DNA from: Candidatus Omnitrophota bacterium
Lineage (GTDB): Bacteria; Omnitrophota; Gorgyraeia; Aquiviventales; Aquiviventaceae
Assembly: GCA_023247255.1 (NCBI GenBank)
Contig: JAHFGV010000015.1
Span: 1 to 55,952, forward strand
DNA: 55,952 nucleotides
Direction: 5' to 3'
Part shown: one piece after another, positions 51,010 to 55,952 of the stretch
Layout: every line of letters starts with the position of its first letter
Numbering within the stretch: the stretch's first letter is position 1
Notes under the pieces: generated by a model
What the model saw: only the letters and a program-made list of their open reading frames with translations
What the model was told of the DNA's origin: nothing
Databases searched by the model: none
Program-made: the position numbers and the translations under genes

Positions 51010-51849
51010 ATGGCACGTATCTGTCGGATGTTACTTTGTCTGTGGGCAATGACCCTTCCCTTTCAGGCATTTGCTCAGAGTGAAGATGTCTTGTCTCTGC
51101 TTCAGTCAGGATGGCAGGCTTATGAACGCAAAGACCTGCGCCAAGCCATCCAAGATTACCAACAAGTTTTAAACCGGGTGCCTCAAGACGCCCGCTTATG
51201 GTACGACCTGGGGTGTTTATACACACTGAATCATGATTTAGCCAACGCCCAACAGAGTTGGAACCAAGCATTGGCTCTTAATCCGCGCTCGGCCCAGGTC
51301 CATGACGCCTTGGGACAGTTGCTCGAGCAGCAGGCGGATGGGTCGGGTGCCCAGATCCATTATGCCACCGCCACGGAACTTGAGCCCGGTAATGCCGCTT
51401 ATCTCTGGCACCGGATCCGGAATCGCTTATACCTGAAAAAATTCTCAGAAGCCCGCAGCGATCTTCAGCGCCTGCTGATGCTCGATCCTAACCATGTCGA
51501 GGGGCATTATGCCCTGGGGGTTTTGACGCTCCAGAATAACGCTCCGGATTTGGCTATATTGGAATTTCGAAAGACGATTGATCTGGCCCCGAATCATGTG
51601 CTGGCTCTAAACGGTCTTGGGCTGGCTTACATCCGGATCAGGGAATTCGAGCAGGCGGCCGAAGTTCTCCAGAAAGCCGACAGGTTAGATCCGTGGAACG
51701 CTCGGACAGAAAGCAATCTGGGAATCTTGGCTGCTTCCCAACAGCAATGGGAGAAAGCTCGTCAAGCCTGGGAACAGGCATTGAAAGAGAGTCCTCAGTT
51801 TGAACCCGCCAGTAGAAACCTGAAAATCCTTGATGGCTTAATGAAATGA
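51010..51849 (+). CDS. TPR-repeat protein, exported
   Basis: A ~279-aa periplasmic or membrane-linked protein. The N-terminus MARICRMLLCLWAMTLPFQAFAQ is a cleavable signal peptide. The remainder is made of tetratricopeptide repeats, e.g. WQAYERKDLRQAIQDYQQVLNRVPQDARLWYDLGCLY, AQQSWNQALALNPRSAQVHDALG, AILEFRKTIDLAPNHVLALNGLG and ARQAWEQALKESPQFEPASRNL, about six to seven units. The ORF in the track adds 27 residues with no signal. It lies 7 bp upstream of the pilin-HExxH gene, so it may help assemble or localise it (PilF-like role is an inference). Confidence 0.82.
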   Translation: MARICRMLLCLWAMTLPFQAFAQSEDVLSLLQSGWQAYERKDLRQAIQDYQQVLNRVPQDARLWYDLGCLYTLNHDLANAQQSWNQALALNPRSAQVHDALGQLLEQQADGSGAQIHYATATELEPGNAAYLWHRIRNRLYLKKFSEARSDLQRLLMLDPNHVEGHYALGVLTLQNNAPDLAILEFRKTIDLAPNHVLALNGLGLAYIRIREFEQAAEVLQKADRLDPWNARTESNLGILAASQQQWEKARQAWEQALKESPQFEPASRNLKILDGLMK

Positions 51850-51856
51850 AGCGTCC

Positions 51857-53182
51857 ATGAAGAGACGTCGAACGCCCGCAGTTCCACCGGTAAAACCCCT
51901 GGTATCTGCAATCCCCCGATGGAGGAAAGATCCTATCCACCTACCGGTTTGTGCGCAACTACAGGGTCGAAAGATACAAGCCTTCACGCTGCTTGAATTG
52001 TTGATCGCCATCCTGATCATAGTCATTCTCGCGAGTATTGCCCTGCCGCTTTACTTCCGATCAGTTGAACACGCACGCTCAACCGAAGCCCTGAGTAACC
52101 TGTCGGCCATTCGTAGCGCGCAAACCCTCTACCGTGCTCAGTATGGAGAATTCGTCGAGGCGCTCGATCTACCCGCCATTAACACGAATCTTAATCTGGA
52201 GCTGACGGCGCGACATTACGACTACCAGATCCCCGAAGCCGATCAAGACTCTTTTCTGATCGTCGCCTCTAGTCCCCGTCTGACGCTGACGATGGACAAT
52301 ACAGGCAAGATCACTTATCAGTGGCCTGGGGGTGGCAGCGGAAGCAGCTCAGGAAGCACGGGAGCCTCAAGCGGTGGTGGAGGAAGTGGGGGTGGAAGTT
52401 CCGGAAGCGGTGGAGCTGGCTCAGGCGGGGGTGGAGGATCCTTTGGGGGAGGTGGGGCAGGCACAGCAGGAGGTGGAAGTTCCGGTGGTGGCAGTGGCAC
52501 AGGCGGGGGCTCTGGTGGAGGAAGCGGAGGAACCGACAGTGGCGATAGTTTTCCCACTCTTGCCAGCGGCAGTACAGGAACCAGTCGTGGAACGTTTCCC
52601 ACTCAGTTTCCATCGGCGACTGAACCGAATATTCCCGACGGCCCCTATGCTCAGCAGATACGCGATGCGTTCAACCTGCTTAAAAATGACGGGACTCTCG
52701 CCCAGGAGCTCGCTCAGCTTTTGATCCTCCACCAATCCAAACTGACATTCTCTTCCCTTGATGAAGGCACCCTAGGAACCATCGGCCCTTCCAGCAGTTG
52801 GTGGGATGCGACCATCGCTGGATCGCAAGTTCTTTTAGACGACTCGATGGCCTCAGAGGCATGGCCAGTGGTGGAAATCGCCGCAGTGTTGGCTCATGAA
52901 GCATACCACATCACACAGGTCTACAATGATCTGTTCATCGGATTTCCTCCTACCGTGCTATGGCTGGAGGATGTCGAGGGGCCAGCGTATATTAGAGAAA
53001 CCAAAGTCTGGGATAGTCTGCGACGGGATTCCTCAGGCACCATTGTCACTTTCGCCACTCATAATGACTGGGACTTTCGAGCAGATTCGTTTATTCGGTC
53101 GGATGGCACTGTGGATGAAGCGCAACACAATGCCTACATCACTTTCTCGCGAGGAATCACTCCCAATACTTCATTCTTTTAA
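51857..53182 (+). CDS. Type IV pilin fused to a HExxH metalloprotease-like domain
   Basis: A 441-aa protein of unusual build. Residues 1-43 are a long basic leader; QAFTLLELLIAILIIVILASIALPLYF (43-70) is a prepilin N-terminus with Ala instead of Gly before the mature Phe. A GspG/PilE-like globular part (RSTEALSNLSAIRSAQTLYRAQYGEFVEALD) extends to about 150. Residues ~155-235 are a Gly/Ser linker. The rest is a domain with VVEIAAVLAHEAYHITQ, a HExxH zinc motif, followed by WLEDVEGPAYIRE, whose Glu could be the third ligand. A pilus- or pseudopilus-displayed peptidase is suggested; activity is unproven. Overlaps nothing; 7 bp after the TPR gene. Confidence 0.75.
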   Translation: MKRRRTPAVPPVKPLVSAIPRWRKDPIHLPVCAQLQGRKIQAFTLLELLIAILIIVILASIALPLYFRSVEHARSTEALSNLSAIRSAQTLYRAQYGEFVEALDLPAINTNLNLELTARHYDYQIPEADQDSFLIVASSPRLTLTMDNTGKITYQWPGGGSGSSSGSTGASSGGGGSGGGSSGSGGAGSGGGGGSFGGGGAGTAGGGSSGGGSGTGGGSGGGSGGTDSGDSFPTLASGSTGTSRGTFPTQFPSATEPNIPDGPYAQQIRDAFNLLKNDGTLAQELAQLLILHQSKLTFSSLDEGTLGTIGPSSSWWDATIAGSQVLLDDSMASEAWPVVEIAAVLAHEAYHITQVYNDLFIGFPPTVLWLEDVEGPAYIRETKVWDSLRRDSSGTIVTFATHNDWDFRADSFIRSDGTVDEAQHNAYITFSRGITPNTSFF

Positions 53183-53189
53183 CACGAAA

Positions 53190-53882
53190 ATGAAACGACT
53201 TCCGTGGGTGGTAATTCTACTGGGTTGTTGGATCAGTCTTGTGTGCGACTCAACGATTGGAGTCAGTGCGATGGCTAAAGAACCCAGCCCTTCTGATCCG
53301 GCAGCTTCTATTCCTCTGGCACCGGATCGACCACGTCCGGATCGGACTCCTCACGTGGAAGGTATCGGTCCTTTCGTGCCTTATGTACCTAAGAGCTTGA
53401 AACTTGCTTGTACCTTTGAGGTCCCCGACAACTGGCTGGCTACGGAACAGCAGGGCCGAGGCGAGCGGTATCAACAAATCATCTTGGTCGGTCCGCGCAA
53501 TGCGCAGGACACCTATCATGCGGGCCTAACGGTAAGAATCACACCCGTTGGAGCCGGTGGGGGATCCTATGCGACTTTGGAAGATCTCATCGATTGGCGA
53601 CGTAAACAGTATGCTCAGACCGCCGGATTCAGTGAATTGTCGTTTCGTGAAGTATCCGTGGTGGGACCACCCGCAAAGGAACTCAAATGGATATTTCAAG
53701 TAACCCTGCCCTCTGCTGTTGGGCCGCAAACGGTGCTTTTAAAAAACCAACTCGTCTTGTTCGCCCATCAGGAGCAGTTGTACGAGCTAAGTTTTGGAGC
53801 GGACGCCGTGGAGTTTGAGCGTTATGCGCCTGCCTTTGAACACCTCTTGCAGAGTTTCCAGCTCGTGCCTTCGCCACAGTAA
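53190..53882 (+). CDS. Exported hypothetical protein (PsbP-like fold suspected)
   Basis: A ~230-aa secreted or lipid-anchored protein: MKRLPWVVILLGCWISLVCDS gives the signal (possible lipobox SLVCDS). After a Pro-rich spacer (DRPRPDRTPHVEGIG) a mixed alpha/beta domain follows: FEVPDNWLATEQQG, IDWRRKQYAQTAGFSELSFREVSVVG, ELKWIFQVTL and LVLFAHQEQLYELSFGADAVEFERYAPAFEHLLQSFQL. This strand-helix pattern is like PsbP/DUF1795 domains. It starts 7 bp after the pilin-HExxH gene and is likely co-transcribed. The ORF track's longer frame is the antisense/overlap of that gene. Confidence 0.68.
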   Translation: MKRLPWVVILLGCWISLVCDSTIGVSAMAKEPSPSDPAASIPLAPDRPRPDRTPHVEGIGPFVPYVPKSLKLACTFEVPDNWLATEQQGRGERYQQIILVGPRNAQDTYHAGLTVRITPVGAGGGSYATLEDLIDWRRKQYAQTAGFSELSFREVSVVGPPAKELKWIFQVTLPSAVGPQTVLLKNQLVLFAHQEQLYELSFGADAVEFERYAPAFEHLLQSFQLVPSPQ

Positions 53883-53939
53883 CGGTGTTTCGTAAGAAGA
53901 AATGATCCCTATGGGCGGTGAGCAATAGGGCAACGCAGC

Positions 53940-54539
53940 TCACGCAGGATTCTGAAACGCATGCGTAGCCATTAATTTGGCTAGGTAGTCAACCTCGATA
54001 TTGATCCGATTGCCTACCCGACGCTCCGCCAAAGTGGTTCGCCGAAGGGTTTCGGGAATCAAATGAACGGCGAACGTCGAGCGGCTTTGCTTTTCACCGA
54101 CGGTCAAGCTTACCCCATCAATCGTCACCGAACCTCTGGAAACCATAAACCTCATCAGCGACGGAGAGGTACGAATGACCAATACCGTCTCCCCGGAAAG
54201 ATCGCGCCGGCTGATCACAGTGCCGATGCCATCCACGTGACCCAAGACGAAATGACCGCTGAGCCGATCGGAAAGAGAAAGACTGGGCTCCAAATTCACA
54301 CGATCGGCCACCCGCAGACGATCCAGATTCGTTAGATACTCCGTCTTTGGGATGACCTCAAACGTCATCCTTCCCCGCTGCCTTAAGACAACACTCAGGC
54401 ATACCCCGTTGACGGCAACGCTCTCCAGTACCTGAACACTAGATGCAGTCTTGGGAGCCTGAACCGTCAGGCGGATGAGCCCCCGGATGCGCTCAACGCG
54501 CACGACCACTCCTATCTCTTGAACGATCCCGGTAAACAT
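53940..54539 (-). CDS. ribE: Riboflavin synthase alpha chain
   Basis: Dismutates two 6,7-dimethyl-8-ribityllumazines to riboflavin. The start MFTGIVQEIGVVV is the family signature; the duplicated Lum-binding barrels carry SVAVNGVCLSVV (first) and GSVTIDGVSLTVG (second), with GHFVLGHVDGIGTV between them. Length 199 aa is typical. It follows ribD by ~20 bp in the same direction, forming a ribD-ribE unit. Confidence 0.93.
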   Translation of the reverse strand: MFTGIVQEIGVVVRVERIRGLIRLTVQAPKTASSVQVLESVAVNGVCLSVVLRQRGRMTFEVIPKTEYLTNLDRLRVADRVNLEPSLSLSDRLSGHFVLGHVDGIGTVISRRDLSGETVLVIRTSPSLMRFMVSRGSVTIDGVSLTVGEKQSRSTFAVHLIPETLRRTTLAERRVGNRINIEVDYLAKLMATHAFQNPA

Positions 54540-54560
54540 GATGAGTACCTAGTACACTGA

Positions 54561-55679
54561 TCACTGGTCACTTCTTTTCGGGTACACGACTTTTCCTTCG
54601 ACGCAGAAATCCGGCCCAAGCCGTCGGATATTAACGTCCTCCAACCGAATGGCCTGAGTCAGACGGGAAATCCCTCTGCCGCCAATCGAACCCGGGGTGT
54701 CCCGTCCGCCGATCAGGATGGGAGCAACACACAAGATCGCCCGATCCACAAGACGCGCTTCAAAAGCACTGGCCAAGACTTCCCCGCCTCCTTCGATGAG
54801 AACCGATTGCAGACCCCGTCGCACAAGCGCACGACACAAAGCGCGTAACGGTACGCGCCCGTGACGCGCGGGAAGCACAAGAACCTCGATCCCCCGGCGT
54901 TTCCAGGCTCGTTTCTTTTCCGACGCAGATACCGTGGTGGCAACCAATGATGCCGCGGCAGAACGTGCAGAAAAGCACCGGGCCGTCGGCGAAAGGTGCA
55001 GATGACTATCGACGACCACTTTAACCGGACGGTCAGAACGCGCACCTGAAATGCGTGCGCTCAACAGAGGATTGTCCCGTTGCACCGTCTTGCATCCCAC
55101 CAGGATGGCATCCACTTGAGCGCGCAAACGGTGTCCGAATCGACGCGCCTGCGGGTGAGTAATCCACCGTGATTGACCGGTGCGTGTGGCGATTCTGCCG
55201 TCGAGACTCTGGCCGATTTTGGCGATGACCCACGGTAGACCGGTCCGCATCGCCTTGAAGAAAGGCGCGTTGAGGATACTGGCCTGTTGCTCCAATATCC
55301 CCGTGGTCACGCGGATACCTGCCTGACGCAGCCGTTTCAGGCCACGACCGTTGGTAATCGGGTTCGGATCCCGGCTGGCAACGACGACATGAGAAATCCC
55401 GGAAGCGATGATCGCATCACAACAAGGGAGTGTGCGGCCGTAGTGATTGCATGGCTCAAGCGTGACGTAGAGCGTCGCATGACGTGCGGCAGTTCCTGCA
55501 CGGTGAAGGGCTTCGATTTCCGCATGCGGTAAACCGGCTCGACGATGATAACCCTGCCCGATCACGCGATTGACCTTGACAACGACTGCACCCACCATGG
55601 GATTGGGCGAGGTTTGACCGGCGGCCCTGCGTGCTAACTGTAGGGCTAACTGCATCCAACGCTCATGGGTGCTGGTCAT
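54561..55679 (-). CDS. ribD: Bifunctional pyrimidine deaminase/reductase RibD
   Basis: Carries out the second and third steps of riboflavin synthesis. The N-terminal deaminase has SPNPMVGAVVV, HAEIEAL (zinc His and catalytic Glu) and TLEPCNHYGRTLPCCDAI (zinc Cys pair). The C-terminal reductase has KIGQSLDGRIATRTGQSRWIT, VGCKTVQRDNPLLSAR and SVLIEGGGEVLASAF. From MTSTHERWMQLAL it is 372 aa. The ORF-track start 13 codons upstream lies close to a repeat and is less likely. Confidence 0.94.
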   Translation of the reverse strand: MTSTHERWMQLALQLARRAAGQTSPNPMVGAVVVKVNRVIGQGYHRRAGLPHAEIEALHRAGTAARHATLYVTLEPCNHYGRTLPCCDAIIASGISHVVVASRDPNPITNGRGLKRLRQAGIRVTTGILEQQASILNAPFFKAMRTGLPWVIAKIGQSLDGRIATRTGQSRWITHPQARRFGHRLRAQVDAILVGCKTVQRDNPLLSARISGARSDRPVKVVVDSHLHLSPTARCFSARSAAASLVATTVSASEKKRAWKRRGIEVLVLPARHGRVPLRALCRALVRRGLQSVLIEGGGEVLASAFEARLVDRAILCVAPILIGGRDTPGSIGGRGISRLTQAIRLEDVNIRRLGPDFCVEGKVVYPKRSDQ

Positions 55680-55703
55680 AGGCAATCGGGCGTTTAAGTT
55701 CTC

Positions 55704-55758
55704 ACTGGGCTCTTGCAAAAACAGCCAACGCGTTTACTTAAGTATTGTGTCATGTTTC
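55704..55758 (-). repeat. Dispersed repeat, family B (copy 6, terminal 55 bp)
   Basis: ACTGGGCTCTTGCAAAAACAGCC onward matches the CCCAGT end of copies 2-5 in reverse (ending TTAAGTATTGTGTCATGTTTC as in copy 3). The remainder is missing, and the IS30 element begins 10 bp later, so the repeat was probably cut by that insertion; its other part may lie beyond the window. Confidence 0.75.
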
Positions 55759-55768
55759 TAAGATCCTT

Positions 55769-55952
55769 GAGTTCAAGTTTCTAGCGCAACACGAGTATCC
55801 TGGTGCAAGCCAGGAGAAAGGAGTTGCGCTAGATGAGCAGCTACACTCGTTTGACGCTCGCGGAGCGCGAGGAGATCAGTCGGAAGCTCGCCGCGGAAGC
55901 GAGTCTGCATGCGATCGCGCGGCGACTCGAGCGGAGTCCCAGCACGATCTCG
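55769..55952 (+). mobile_element. IS30-family insertion sequence, left end (runs off window)
   Basis: Starts with GAGTTCAAGTTTCTAGCGCA, contains the internal hairpin TATCCTGGT ... CCAGGAGAAAGG and then the transposase start. The same terminal 60 bp occur in the mini element at 41480-41555. The right end is outside the window. Confidence 0.8.
55833..55952 (+). CDS. IS30-family transposase (5' part)
   Basis: The first 40 codons: MSSYTRLTLAEREEISRKLA followed by ASLHAIARRLERSPSTIS, the N-terminal helix-turn-helix of IS30 transposases (R-L-x-x-x-E-R-x-x-I, then S-x-x-x-I-A-x-x-L-x-R-x-x-S-T-I-S). The gene continues past the window edge. GGAG lies ~20 bp before the ATG, within the AGGAGAAAGGAG stretch. 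Confidence 0.85.
   Translation, partial: MSSYTRLTLAEREEISRKLAAEASLHAIARRLERSPSTIS

Noticed and set aside
52318-52735. Long antisense ORFs rich in Pro or Gly opposite the pilin linker
   Set aside because: They are products of the GC-rich Gly/Ser repeat coding the pilin linker; no start site or family similarity.

Overview
The window is a chromosomal segment of a Gram-negative, diderm bacterium. It encodes TolC, an RND pump, TonB/ExbBD, a TonB-dependent receptor, lipoproteins and type IV pilin-like proteins. The mix (branched-chain amino-acid ABC transporter next to a membrane pyrophosphatase, tal-pgi type glucose-6-phosphate isomerase, DUF503-rbfA-truB-ribF cluster, many short intergenic repeats) suggests an environmental lineage such as Nitrospirota or Methylomirabilota (NC10). 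That assignment is an inference without database support. No complete functional mobile element is present, but the sequence is unusually rich in small non-autonomous repeats.

Layout. (1) 0.3-6.2 kb, minus strand: glucose-6-phosphate isomerase, peptidoglycan-binding lipoprotein, cation-efflux protein, short DsbD, NAD-dependent epimerase. (2) 6.4-8.5 kb, minus: GH1 glycosidase and inositol-monophosphatase-like enzyme. (3) 8.5-13.6 kb, plus: MarR regulator, TolC-like protein and RND permease, with no periplasmic adaptor gene. (4) 13.7-21.8 kb, minus: livF, livG, livM, livH, livJ-like binding protein, hppA, DUF502. (5) 22.0-27.8 kb, minus: ribF, truB, rbfA, DUF503, short poly(A)/CCA-type nucleotidyltransferase, xer recombinase, a lipoprotein. 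(6) 27.8-31 kb, minus: ligA and a metallophosphoesterase. (7) 31.4-36.6 kb, minus: acylphosphatase, tonB, exbD, exbB, TonB-dependent receptor, DUF2292 protein, and a truncated ABC permease fused to a Fur-like fragment behind a palindromic operator. (8) 37-38.9 kb: ferritin-like protein, then a beta-carbonic-anhydrase-like protein coupled to a PLD-type nuclease. (9) 39.2-49.5 kb: an accessory region punctuated by one intact tRNA-Pro(CGG) and four tRNA fragments. It carries an ApeA-like HEPN protein, a truncated HNH-like protein, a frameshifted HepT/MntA module, a HigBA module, IS remnants and a pilV-pilW-pilX operon preceded by a GEMM/cyclic-dinucleotide-riboswitch-like leader with terminator. 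(10) 49.6-53.9 kb: broken dual-specificity phosphatase, methyltransferase, TPR protein, a pilin joined by a Gly/Ser linker to an HExxH domain, and an exported protein. (11) 53.9-55.7 kb, minus: ribE and ribD. (12) An IS30-family element enters at the right edge.

How it fits together. The core genes are ordinary housekeeping (glycolysis, pseudouridylation and ribosome maturation, DNA ligation, riboflavin/FAD synthesis, proton-pumping pyrophosphatase, amino-acid import, metal/siderophore uptake). Superimposed on them are several families of 70-280 bp inverted-end repeats sitting between genes. Some extend or replace coding ends (exbD C-terminus, livJ and lipoprotein signal peptides). The most distinctive items are the pilin-HExxH fusion, the putative riboswitch in front of the pilin operon with a duplicated aptamer strand, and the repeated use of one tRNA-Pro gene as an integration site for small toxin-antitoxin/defence islands.
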